This document shows, piece by piece, positions 9,085 through 17,263 of a stretch of 64,000 nucleotides of DNA (position 1 is its first letter; each line of letters begins with the position of its first letter). Origin of the DNA: Methanobacterium sp. PtaB.Bin024 (GTDB lineage Archaea > Methanobacteriota > Methanobacteria > Methanobacteriales > Methanobacteriaceae); the NCBI GenBank assembly GCA_002067065.1, contig MVPY01000034.1, positions 1 to 64,000 of the forward strand, given 5' to 3'. The notes beneath the pieces were generated by a model. It made no database searches. It worked only from the letters and a program-made list of their open reading frames with translations, and was not told the origin of the DNA. Both the position numbers and the translations under genes were made by a program.

Positions 9085-11310
9085 ATGAATAAAGAGTTTT
9101 TGATTCAGGTAGGTATTGTTTTATTGATATTTTCGGTTGGTGTTTTCCTGAGATTGGACACCATTAACATAGCAGGGGATTTTGATTTTAAAAATCCATA
9201 TTATCAAGATGAAAATGGTCTTCCCTATATGACTGAATTGGACTCCTACTACAACTACCGTTTAACTGAAAACCTATTAGATCACGGATACATGGGAGAT
9301 ACCATAATTAACGGCGTTCAATGGGATTTACATTCTTATTATCCTCCAGGGGTTCCCCTTGATTATCCTCCCCTCATAGCCTATTTAACCGCATTCATCT
9401 ATAAATTTGTGAACATTTTTGCAGATGTACCATTACTTGTGGTCTGTTTCTGGTTACCTGCGTTTGTGGCACCACTGGCTGGAATAGTAACATATTTATT
9501 TGTGGGGCGGTTCACCAACAAGTATGGGGCAGTGAGTGCTGGAATTTTAACAGTTACAGTCCCTTTTTATTTTGCTCGTACAGTTCCAGGATGGTTTGAT
9601 ACTGACATGTTCAATCTGATCTTTCCATTGTTAATGGTTTGGTTTTTATTTGAAGCTTATGATAACATATCCACTCAAAAAGGAATCTTATTCTCATTTT
9701 TATCTGCAATTTCCTTGTTTTTATTTTCACTTGCATGGAATGGGTGGCAGTATCTATTTTACATAATTATTATATTCTGGGTAATTCAGATTCTTTGGAA
9801 TAGTATTAAAGGCAGAATGGTTAATAACCACTTGTACAGTTTTTTGGTATTCTTGGTCACCACTTTAGCTCTGGTAGCTATTTTTAGCGGATTTGCAAAT
9901 ATCATAAAATTAGCATATTCTCCTTTACAGTTAATTAATTTATCAGGTGGAACATGGGTCGATTGGCCTAATGTTTACAGTTCTGTTTCAGAATTAGGTA
10001 AACCATCGTTGGAGGAACTTGTTTCAGATCTGGGAGTTATAATATTTGCAGGGTTATTTGGAATTTTGTGGATATGTAGAATAATGTTAAATGATTCATT
10101 ACATAAAAAATTCCTAGACAGAATGAACTGGTTATCATTTTCTTTTTTAGTTTTATGGATCATTGCAGGTTTTGCTACTTTAACCCAGGGTGTCAGATTT
10201 ATCATGATTTTGATCCCGCCCCTTGTGATCAGTACTGGGATAATGGTTGGCATCATTGTTGAATACTTAGATTTGCTAAAAGACACTAAAAGAACTGATA
10301 TTTTCAAAATAATCCCCTTTTTAATAAAAATTTTTGCTATTTTAGTTCTTTTAGTGTCATTACTTCCGGGAATCATTAACTTGGAAAATGATAATTTTTT
10401 GTCTCCGGGGACTAATGATGATGTATGGGCAGTTTCACTTTGGATAAAAAACAACACAGCCAATAACACAGTGATTATAAGTACTTGGAGCAATGGCCAT
10501 GTATACACTGCTATTGCAGATCGTCCGGTTAGCGAAGATGGTAGAATGGGTTATATAGAAACTTTACCTGTGAGAAATTACGATGATTTATACCCATTTA
10601 AAAATAAATCTCCTAGCACGGCCAGAGATTACTGGATCTGCAAATCTTTTTCAACGGATAATGAAAGTCTTTCCGTGGGTATTTTGCGAATGCTGTCTAC
10701 TACTGGAGATAGAGGTTATATTACGCTGAATATGTATATGAAAAATACCACTAAAACCGTGGAGATAATGAACAATATATTGGGTCTTGATCGGAACACT
10801 TCTCGGGAAATCCTTATAAATAAGTACAACTTAGAAACCAAACAGGCTGATGAGGTTTTAAAATACACTCATCCTGAAAATCCATCACCAATGGTTTTAA
10901 TCACCAATGATGGAATGTTAGGGCCTGGTTACTGGACACTCTCCTTTGGGGAGTGGGACTTCCAGAAAAAACAATCAATTGATTTTACATACTCCACAGG
11001 AACAATAAACATAGTTAGTGAAAATTTAACCTCCACTAATGATGTTTTCATGAATTTAGAAACTGGAAATATTACATGGAAAAACGAGAAACCATATTGT
11101 GTGGGTTTTGTTAATAATGGAACTTCAAAAAAGCGTTATATAGATGATGGTAGTAATTTTTGTATTTTCATAATTAATAATAAACAGGTTGTGGTACTTG
11201 ATAGAAAATTTGAAAACTCGATATTCTCCAAGTTAGTTATTGAAAAGAGCAACTCAACAGTATTCAAACCCATATATACAAATAAAAGTGTGGTTGTTTG
11301 GGGAATATGA
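9085..11310 (+). CDS. aglB: AglB/STT3 oligosaccharyltransferase with a non-canonical WWDYG region
   Basis: About 741 residues with 11-13 membrane helices in the N-terminal half and a soluble C-terminal domain. It transfers a lipid-linked glycan to Asn in N-X-S/T sequons on the outer face of the membrane. The first acidic motif (TELDSYYNYR, about residue 53) and the second (GWFDTDMFN) are intact. In the soluble domain the context IADRPV follows, but the signature that should be WWD(Y/F)G reads TWSNG (W at about residue 468). The D and Y/F normally contact the +2 Ser/Thr of the sequon. It may be a divergent paralogue or use an altered mode of sequon recognition. Start is at the ATG 5 bases after GGAGTT, not the upstream ATG at 9067. 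Pilin genes follow directly. Confidence 0.85.
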   Translation: MNKEFLIQVGIVLLIFSVGVFLRLDTINIAGDFDFKNPYYQDENGLPYMTELDSYYNYRLTENLLDHGYMGDTIINGVQWDLHSYYPPGVPLDYPPLIAYLTAFIYKFVNIFADVPLLVVCFWLPAFVAPLAGIVTYLFVGRFTNKYGAVSAGILTVTVPFYFARTVPGWFDTDMFNLIFPLLMVWFLFEAYDNISTQKGILFSFLSAISLFLFSLAWNGWQYLFYIIIIFWVIQILWNSIKGRMVNNHLYSFLVFLVTTLALVAIFSGFANIIKLAYSPLQLINLSGGTWVDWPNVYSSVSELGKPSLEELVSDLGVIIFAGLFGILWICRIMLNDSLHKKFLDRMNWLSFSFLVLWIIAGFATLTQGVRFIMILIPPLVISTGIMVGIIVEYLDLLKDTKRTDIFKIIPFLIKIFAILVLLVSLLPGIINLENDNFLSPGTNDDVWAVSLWIKNNTANNTVIISTWSNGHVYTAIADRPVSEDGRMGYIETLPVRNYDDLYPFKNKSPSTARDYWICKSFSTDNESLSVGILRMLSTTGDRGYITLNMYMKNTTKTVEIMNNILGLDRNTSREILINKYNLETKQADEVLKYTHPENPSPMVLITNDGMLGPGYWTLSFGEWDFQKKQSIDFTYSTGTINIVSENLTSTNDVFMNLETGNITWKNEKPYCVGFVNNGTSKKRYIDDGSNFCIFIINNKQVVVLDRKFENSIFSKLVIEKSNSTVFKPIYTNKSVVVWGI

Positions 11311-11333
11311 GTTTTTTTTTAAATGAAGCACAG

Positions 11334-11501
11334 TTACATTCTGTTAATGGTGTTGTCCCGTGCAGTATCTATTATTCCAGTAATGTTGCTTGCTATTGAG
11401 TCGGTAATATCATATATGAAGGTACCTGCAACGATCACTATAACTAAAATGGCACCAATCAATAATATCATTTCTGCACTAAGTTGAGCTTTTTCATCCA
11501 T
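11334..11501 (-). CDS. Class III signal peptide pilin-like protein
   Basis: A 55-residue protein starting MDEKAQLSAEMILLIGAILVIVIVAG. The short charged leader, then Q-L-S-A-E before a hydrophobic helix, fits the class III (EppA-processed, DUF361) signal of archaeal type IV pilins, where cleavage occurs before the Q. After the helix come residues rich in I, T and D. The start is placed at the ATG at 11501 because AAGGTGG lies 5 bases upstream. The QLSAEM sequence differs from the QGAAEY of the other pilins nearby, so it may be a minor or structural-variant pilin. Convergent with aglB; pilins of methanogens are N-glycosylated by AglB. Confidence 0.75.
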   Translation of the reverse strand: MDEKAQLSAEMILLIGAILVIVIVAGTFIYDITDSIASNITGIIDTARDNTINRM

Positions 11502-11753
11502 TTTATCCACCTTAAAACATTTGTGCCTATTATTATTCATCAAGTGTACTTTATATTAAGAATAATTATTAATAATATATTGAAGGGCCAAGTATAAATC
11601 ATTTATTATTTCTAAATATAAAAAGAAGCTGTTGACTCAACACAACTATTATTTCATAATAAATTATATCCCTAATTCTGTTAAGCTATAATTTAAACAA
11701 TATATACTTCGTAATTAGTTCTAAAAAGCAATTCTGTTTAAAAAAGAAAAATT

Positions 11754-11909
11754 TCAACTAATAAATAGTTCATGACCATCTATTAGTTGTTGGCGTTTAG
11801 TTTTTGCTTTTGCTGGATAGATTTCATCAACTCTCGATACATCTCGAACATAGTTTAAATCAGTGTTCTGGAAGTATGCTTGGTAAATGAGTAGTGCAGC
11901 TATTGCAAT
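11754..11909 (-). pseudogene. Tail of a second pilin gene, lacking start and class III signal
   Basis: Read on the minus strand from 11909, the frame gives IAIAALLIYQAYFQNTDLN, then YVRDVSRVDEIYPAKAKTKRQ, and ends at TGA (11754-11756). It matches residues of about 25-45 of the complete pilin just upstream (IAIAALLIYQAYFSNTDFN) almost perfectly, and the DNA is nearly identical too. There is no start codon or QGAAEY signal. The upstream gene ends in a different frame exactly where this fragment begins. This suggests a deletion between tandem pilin genes that removed the front of one copy. Confidence 0.7.
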
Positions 11910-12094
11910 TATATAGTAGATCTGTCTGAGACGCTGTCTCTAACGCTTGACACATCTTCAGCGCTGTTGAAGTCGGTGTTACTGAAGTATGCTTGGTAGA
12001 TCAGTAATGCAGCTATTGCAATCACGATTACACCACCAAACAATAGAATATATTCAGCTGCGCCTTGTCCATTTTCGTCTTTTAAAAAACTCAT
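11909..12094 (-). CDS. Class III signal peptide pilin
   Basis: 61 residues: MSFLKDENGQGAAEYILLFGG, then a long hydrophobic helix, then FNSAEDVSSVRDSVSDRSTI. The NGQGAAEYILLFGG motif is a textbook class III (archaeal pilin) signal, cleaved by EppA before Q. The mature protein would be a pilin-type helix for type IV-like pili. GGAGG lies 8 bases before ATG; a palindromic TGTTATATAACA at 12126-12137 is at promoter distance. Its 3' end joins the broken pilin tail, so the last few residues may not be the ancestral ones: SDRSTI could be a product of the deletion. Confidence 0.85.
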   Translation of the reverse strand: MSFLKDENGQGAAEYILLFGGVIVIAIAALLIYQAYFSNTDFNSAEDVSSVRDSVSDRSTI

Positions 12095-12229
12095 AGCGTT
12101 TCCTCCATTATTTTTTTTTGTTTTTTGTTATATAACAAACGTGATCTATATTTATCATTTTGCAATGAATATAATGTTTTTGATTTTTGTATCACTTCTT
12201 ATTAAAATATTATCATTCATAAGTGTTAT

Positions 12230-12412
12230 CTATCTTTTGCTTTGCACACTTTCTCTAACAACACTCACATCCTCTTCTGAGTTTAATGATGATGCTTGGT
12301 TAATATATGATTGGTAAACGAGTAGTGCAGCTATTGCTATTACAATTATACCGCCAAACAAGAGGATATATTCAGCTGCTCCTTGTCCTCTTTCATCATC
12401 AACAAAATTCAT
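12230..12412 (-). CDS. Class III signal peptide pilin
   Basis: 60 residues, closely related to the next pilin: MNFVDDERGQGAAEYILLFGGIIVIAIAALLVYQSYI..., ending in SVQSKR. The R-GQGAAEYILLFGG sequence is the class III signal, with cleavage by EppA expected before Q. The start is placed at the ATG 5 bases after GGGGGT; a frame 8 codons longer exists without a better site. A TATA-like run (TTATATATATAA, about 12489-12500) lies about 75-85 bases upstream. The two complete pilins share the pattern NSxEDVSxVRxSV and arose by tandem duplication. Confidence 0.85.
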   Translation of the reverse strand: MNFVDDERGQGAAEYILLFGGIIVIAIAALLVYQSYINQASSLNSEEDVSVVRESVQSKR

Positions 12413-12614
12413 CACATACCCCCTAATTCTCTCCAACAGTATTATGATTGATATTATTGTAATAATAATATTATTGTATCAACTTATATATATAATTGTT
12501 GTTTGTAGACAAAATTGTCATTACATTCTATATTTATAAAATCTAATATATAGTTTCACACACAAATATCTTTAATACACTCTTTTGTGCATATTATCAC
12601 ATAACAAATAAAAG

Positions 12615-13190
12615 ATGGTTGTGACCATGCCCAAAAACTACAATTTAAAAAAATTGATCATAGAAGTACTGGAAGGTAATGAATTATCCAAAAAAGATAT
12701 TCTAGATGTTATCAGATCCAGATCAGGAATAGCAACATCCGATAAAACCTTCAATGAATCTTTAATGGCATTGTTGCGTGAAGGAGAGATTTATATTGTA
12801 GATTATGATTTCAGTATCTATGATGGGGTTAAAAGGATTCAATCCATAAGACCAGAGGGTATTGTGTTTAGTATTTCCAGAATGGACTTTGTGGAAATAG
12901 AAACCGTCTTAAAACAGATGGAAAGTGATGATCCGGAAGAGGTCTATCGGGCTTCCAAGAATCTTAAAAGAGTCTTCCGCAGAAAAATTGATGAAATCCA
13001 AAAAGATGGAAACATAGACTTTGAAAGTGGTACAGACTCTCTTTTCAATCAGACTATTTTCTACTTAAATTCCCTGGGTGAAGAACCAAAAAGAAGTCTT
13101 AGAAATAAATTAGCATGGAGTTTAAGCAGCAACCAAGGTTCCCTTGAAATGTTTAAAAGCATTGCTTCATTTATTGAGTCCCAGGACTAA
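12615..13190 (+). CDS. Conserved hypothetical protein with N-terminal winged-helix-like region
   Basis: 191 residues, no family recognised. The first 70 residues (LKKLIIEVLEGNELSKKDILDVI..., ESLMALLREGEIYIVDYD) look like a winged helix-turn-helix domain ending in a beta-wing. The rest is helical and charged (VLKQMESDDPEEVYRASKNLKRVFRRKIDEIQKDG). A HEAT/armadillo-like or protein-binding role is possible but is guesswork. Two starts are possible: 12615 or the internal ATG at 12627 (MPKNY). The SD is weak in both cases. It is divergent from the pilin genes, so it could regulate them, but nothing in the sequence proves that. Confidence 0.65.
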   Translation: MVVTMPKNYNLKKLIIEVLEGNELSKKDILDVIRSRSGIATSDKTFNESLMALLREGEIYIVDYDFSIYDGVKRIQSIRPEGIVFSISRMDFVEIETVLKQMESDDPEEVYRASKNLKRVFRRKIDEIQKDGNIDFESGTDSLFNQTIFYLNSLGEEPKRSLRNKLAWSLSSNQGSLEMFKSIASFIESQD

Positions 13191-13512
13191 AATATTTAGG
13201 GAATAAAATACAACATCATTATTCTAAATTTATAATGTTATCACTCCCAATTAAATAATTTAAGGCATCAATAGGTGAAATCCATATTTCTTGTTTTTTT
13301 GGATTTTAATAGTTTAATAAATATTTTAAACATATTAAATTCTAATAAATTTTAAACACAATTGATTCTAAAAACTTATCTAGTTTATATGGCAATAGTT
13401 AACGGGAATATTGTATAAAACAAGGGGATATTCTTTAAAAATTCGTTGTAAAATAGACAATTAATAATTTTTTTGATTAAAAAAATAGAGTATTGAGATA
13501 GAAGTGGCTTAA
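13191..13512. other. Intergenic region, no gene seen
   Basis: AT-rich stretch between the hypothetical gene and the MJ1255-type gene. It contains only short, stop-filled frames. The promoter for the downstream gene presumably lies within it; no convincing structure or repeat was seen. Confidence 0.5.
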
Positions 13513-14664
13513 ATGAAAGTATTAATAATTCCTTGCGGTATTGGGATGGGTCACACATCCCGTTCATTAGCTCTGGCTCAAAAATTTCACCAAAACGGTG
13601 ATGAAGTCCTTTTTGCAAGTTATGGATCTGGTTACGAGATGCTGAATGAATACAGCACATTCGATGTTGTGAAACTTCCTAACATCAAATTTTATGGAAG
13701 TTCCGGTGAATTAAACCTGAAATACACAGCTCGAAAATCCATAGATGCACCTTACATTTTTTTAAAAAGCATATACCATGAATCCCGCATAATTAAGGAG
13801 TTCAAACCAGACGTAGTTGTTTCTGACTCCCATTACTCCGTACCAATCACCTGCAAAGTATTAGGAATACCCTGCGTACTGGTCAGCAATGACATTTCCC
13901 CTGAAATTAAAGATGCCTACACGAATGACCGGACCATGGAGTACCTGGAGAATGGTTTGCAGCGTTTCATAAAAGATGTTTCCCGATTATGCCAGTCCAT
14001 CATCATTCCTGATATCAAGAATTCATGGGATATTCCACCTCAAATTCGTGATAGGGTTTATTACACTGGACCTATCCTAAAAATGGATGCCAAAAAGATG
14101 GATAGTAAAGATGAACTCCGCAAAAGATTTGGATTTGGAAAGTCAGAAAAAATCGTAATGGTCACAGTAGGGGGATCAGAATTTGGAAACAAACTTTTAA
14201 ATCTAGTGTGCCAAGCTGCACCAGATCTGGAATGTGATAGGTTAATTCTGGTTACCGGACCTCAGATAGAATTAGATCAAGAAATATCATCTTCAAATAT
14301 TATCTTTAAGAGCTACCTGGAAGATATAATGGAATGGATGAAACTTTCAGATCTGGTGGTAAGCCTAGCTGGACATACCACCTCCATGGAAATCGCGTCA
14401 TTAGGCATTCCCAGTATAATGGTTCCTATCCAAAACCATCCTGAACAACTAAAAAATGCCATGAAAATGAAAAATTATGGAATAGCCCATGTTGAGAACA
14501 TGGAGAATATAAGTTCTAAAAGATTGGCTGATGGTATAAACCATCTACTGAAAAATGAAGATTTAAAGGAAGGAACATTAAAAACACAGAAAATATTTTC
14601 CCAGTATAATGGAACACAAGATGCCGTTAAAATCATAAATGACTGCGTGGATATTGATGAATAA
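13513..14664 (+). CDS. MJ1255-family glycosyltransferase (MurG/GT28-like)
   Basis: 383 residues. The N-terminal MKVLIIPCGIGMGHTSRSLALA is the glycine-rich nucleotide-sugar-type loop typical of the GT-B fold MurG/MGD1-like proteins. The C-terminal half has VTVGGSEFGNKLL, then the donor-site SLAGHTTSMEIASLGIPSIMVPIQNHPEQLKNA, as in GT28 enzymes. This matches the archaeal MJ1255 family of putative UDP-GlcNAc-type glycosyltransferases, whose substrate is not known. Length is normal. An acceptor might be a lipid or a surface precursor (pseudomurein is a possibility in this order). The gene stands alone and has no strong SD (GAAGTGGCTTAAATG). Confidence 0.8.
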   Translation: MKVLIIPCGIGMGHTSRSLALAQKFHQNGDEVLFASYGSGYEMLNEYSTFDVVKLPNIKFYGSSGELNLKYTARKSIDAPYIFLKSIYHESRIIKEFKPDVVVSDSHYSVPITCKVLGIPCVLVSNDISPEIKDAYTNDRTMEYLENGLQRFIKDVSRLCQSIIIPDIKNSWDIPPQIRDRVYYTGPILKMDAKKMDSKDELRKRFGFGKSEKIVMVTVGGSEFGNKLLNLVCQAAPDLECDRLILVTGPQIELDQEISSSNIIFKSYLEDIMEWMKLSDLVVSLAGHTTSMEIASLGIPSIMVPIQNHPEQLKNAMKMKNYGIAHVENMENISSKRLADGINHLLKNEDLKEGTLKTQKIFSQYNGTQDAVKIINDCVDIDE

Positions 14665-15021
14665 TCTGGATTGAGATTGAGTGACTGTGGGTTGTAAGTC
14701 GAGGAGTAATAGTTTAAATCAAGGGAATAGGTCAACATATAAAGACATATCATGTGTAGTAACTAGCAATAACTATAAAAAATTATCTTATAAATCATTA
14801 AAATAGAAATTCTAAAAAGAGGTTGATATTACCCTCAATTTTTGGGAAAATACCAAGTTTTTGGCATGATTATCCGGAAAATATTAATAATTGATAAGAC
14901 CCTATTTTATTTATAGATTCAATTTTTTAAGAGTTAAACTAGAAGAATGATAATAATGGTGTGTGATGAAACTAATAATTTATAAATAATCCCTAACATA
15001 ATAAGGCTAGGAGGTATGAGG
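14665..15021. other. Intergenic region, no gene seen
   Basis: AT-rich, with no frame supported by a ribosome binding site. The last part contains GGAGGT just before the next start. No repeat or stable hairpin was noticed. Confidence 0.5.
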
Positions 15022-16326
15022 ATGATCAATTTAATTGTCAGCGTTTTTGGGGCTCTCTTGATTATCGGCGGATTGTATTTCATGTATCTTGGTTTAAAAA
15101 TTCCACCAAACCCAATAGCATTCTTTGTAGGTCTAATAGCTGCAGTATTTGGACTAATTTTACTTATATTCTTTGGTAGCAAGATAGATTTGTCAAGGGG
15201 GACAACTTCAAAACCTAAAAAGGTAGTATCTCCCAAACCATCCACTACTAAAATAACCAAACCGGTTAAAGTATCACCTAAAGAAAAAAAGCCTTCAATT
15301 TCGCGTGATGAATCTAAGTCAAAGGTAATTAAACCTAAACGCAAGACCAAGGAAGAAACTAAATTCGGACCTTCAAAAACCATCACACCATCCGTTAAAA
15401 AAGACAAAGTAAAACCTGAAAAGGTTGAAAAACCCAAAGGAACAGCTGTAACTCCTAAAAAGATCACACCTCAAGCTAAACCAAAGGTTGATACTGCAAA
15501 ATCAACTACGGCACCTCCAGATGTTGACAGTAAAAAAAAGGTAACTCCTAAAAAAATTTCCCCAGTAAAAAAAGAGGATAAAGATAAAAGACCAGAAATT
15601 GCTGGTAAGAAAATAGAGCCAATTAAAACTCCTGAACCAGTTAAAAAACCAGCAAAACCTGCTGAGGAAAAAATGAAACCTCCTGCTCCTAAATCTGTGT
15701 TGGAGACTGCTGATAAAGAACGTTTGAAAGAACTCCAAACCCGTCCAGGAAGGGATGATAAGTTCGTTAAAAATAGGCTTGATAAGCTAAAGGAAAACTA
15801 TATTGAGAATGCTAAAGACATTGAAAGCATAATCGATGAACGTTTAGACTCTTTTAAGGGAACAATTGATAAATTGAAGACAGACTCACAAGAACCCAGC
15901 ATAATATGGTCTTTTGAGGCTCAAGACGTTCAGGAAGCCATGAAAGAGACCATAGTAACTGCGGAAAATCGTTTACTGATGATGTATCCCTGGGTACGTA
16001 ACATTGACGTGGGCATACTGAAAAAATTCATGGACACAGAAAGCCGTATGATCATCCAGGAAGCTAGTTTAGATGATGATGCCTCAGTGGAGCTGATAAA
16101 ACTGCTCCAGGAAAAAAATGTCGATATAAGAACAATGCCTCATGTACACACTGTAGCTGTAGTGGCTGATGATGCTAATGGTCTTATCATATCCACAGAC
16201 CCTATTTATGAAAGTTATGAAGTGGGAGTAATATACAAGGATAAAAAATCTATTATGGAAATCGAAAGAATGTTTGAAGATGCATGGACCATCTCACAAG
16301 ATATTGACCTGGAGATAAGAAAATGA
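15022..16326 (+). CDS. Membrane-anchored Lys/Pro-rich protein with C-terminal PLD-like (TrmB-sensor-like) domain
   Basis: About 434 residues in three parts. Residues 1-55 hold two membrane helices (NLIVSVFGALLIIGGLYFMY and IAFFVGLIAAVFGLILLIFF). Residues 60-225 are a low-complexity linker rich in K, P, T and S with repeated KPxK/PKK patterns, likely disordered. Residues 240-434 form a folded domain (IWSFEAQDVQEAMKETIVTAENRLLMMYPWV...) resembling the PLD-like effector domain found in TrmB-type regulators, but without a HKD catalytic motif. It may tether a ligand-binding domain to the membrane. GGAGGT lies 6 bases before the ATG at 15022, so I chose it over 15016. The downstream MBL gene overlaps its stop codon (ATGA). 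Confidence 0.65.
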   Translation: MINLIVSVFGALLIIGGLYFMYLGLKIPPNPIAFFVGLIAAVFGLILLIFFGSKIDLSRGTTSKPKKVVSPKPSTTKITKPVKVSPKEKKPSISRDESKSKVIKPKRKTKEETKFGPSKTITPSVKKDKVKPEKVEKPKGTAVTPKKITPQAKPKVDTAKSTTAPPDVDSKKKVTPKKISPVKKEDKDKRPEIAGKKIEPIKTPEPVKKPAKPAEEKMKPPAPKSVLETADKERLKELQTRPGRDDKFVKNRLDKLKENYIENAKDIESIIDERLDSFKGTIDKLKTDSQEPSIIWSFEAQDVQEAMKETIVTAENRLLMMYPWVRNIDVGILKKFMDTESRMIIQEASLDDDASVELIKLLQEKNVDIRTMPHVHTVAVVADDANGLIISTDPIYESYEVGVIYKDKKSIMEIERMFEDAWTISQDIDLEIRK

Positions 16327-17015
16327 AGATCAGGTGGCTGGGACATTCCGCATTTTCCATATCCACTCCAAATACTGAAATTTTAATTGATCCTTTTATT
16401 AGAGATAACCCTGCATGTCCAGTGGAAATAGAAGATCTAACAGCAGACATTATCTGCGTTACACATGGTCATAAAGACCATTTTGGGGACACGGTGGAAT
16501 TAGCTGAAGAAAATGATGCAACTGTAATCTGTAACCATGAACATTCTGTATATCTTACTCAACAGGAATTAGACACCATAGGTATGAACATGGGTGGAAC
16601 TGTTAATGTGGAAGGAATAACAGTTACCATGGTAAATGCAATTCATTCTTCAGACATGGACTTCATCGAAGGAATAGGCCCTGGTGGTAGCTCTTGTGGT
16701 TTTATACTGCAACTTGAAAATGGTAGGAGGATTTACCATGCAGGGGATACCAGTATTTTTGGGGATATGGAAAGGGTTATAAAAAATATTTACAGACCCC
16801 AAATTGCATTACTCCCTATTGGGGACCGTTTCACCATGGGAATCACGGAGGCATCCATAGCTGCTAGCTGGATAAGACCAGAAGTCATAATACCCATGCA
16901 TTATAACACATTCCCAGTGATAGAACAAAATCCAAAAAGATTCAAAGAATTAGTTGAACTATCTACAGATACTAAAGTAACCATACTTAAACCTGGTGAA
17001 ATATACCAGGAATGA
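16323..17015 (+). CDS. UPF0173-family metal-dependent hydrolase (MBL fold)
   Basis: 230 residues. The metallo-beta-lactamase motif THGHKDHFGD (H-x-H-x-D-H) is present at about residues 48-57, along with later His/Asp ligands YHAGDTSIFGD and PMHYNTF. N-terminal MKIRWLGHSAFSI and LIDPFIRDNPACP are typical of UPF0173 proteins, common in archaea and bacteria. The physiological substrate is unknown. Translation is probably coupled to the upstream gene because the ATG overlaps the TGA stop. Length is normal and all metal ligands look intact. Confidence 0.88.
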   Translation: MKIRWLGHSAFSISTPNTEILIDPFIRDNPACPVEIEDLTADIICVTHGHKDHFGDTVELAEENDATVICNHEHSVYLTQQELDTIGMNMGGTVNVEGITVTMVNAIHSSDMDFIEGIGPGGSSCGFILQLENGRRIYHAGDTSIFGDMERVIKNIYRPQIALLPIGDRFTMGITEASIAASWIRPEVIIPMHYNTFPVIEQNPKRFKELVELSTDTKVTILKPGEIYQE

Positions 17016-17107
17016 AACTGCCTCATAATTAATATCTATTCTATTTGAATGTGTGCAGTAATTAGTTTATTTTCCATATACATAAGTCATTAATTTATTA
17101 TATTAGA

Positions 17108-17235
17108 ATACACACATGATAGTTTATTTATATTAGAATTACACACAATAGTTATTTTATATATTGAATGCACACATGATAGTTTATTTATATCCAAAGA
17201 CAGTTTATTAATATCAGAATTATACACAAGATTAG
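17108..17235. repeat. Imperfect tandem repeat, about 30 bp, upstream of the GTPase gene
   Basis: Units of roughly 30 bases beginning (G)AAT(T/G)(A/C)ACACA and containing TAGTTTATTTATAT recur three to four times (for example near 17108, 17138, 17168 and, degenerate, 17215). An older, more diverged copy may begin near 17047 (GAATGTGTGCAGTAATTAGTTTAT). They lie in the 248-base gap before the arvA-like gene, each with a TATA-like run. They could be binding sites or promoter duplicates. Not a CRISPR: there are no distinct spacers. Confidence 0.5.
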
Positions 17236-17263
17236 TTCATTTGCTGCCTAAAAGAGTGATTAA

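Noticed and set aside
17108..17235. Possible CRISPR array
   Set aside because: Repeats are imperfect and back to back; no unique spacers and no cas genes in the window.
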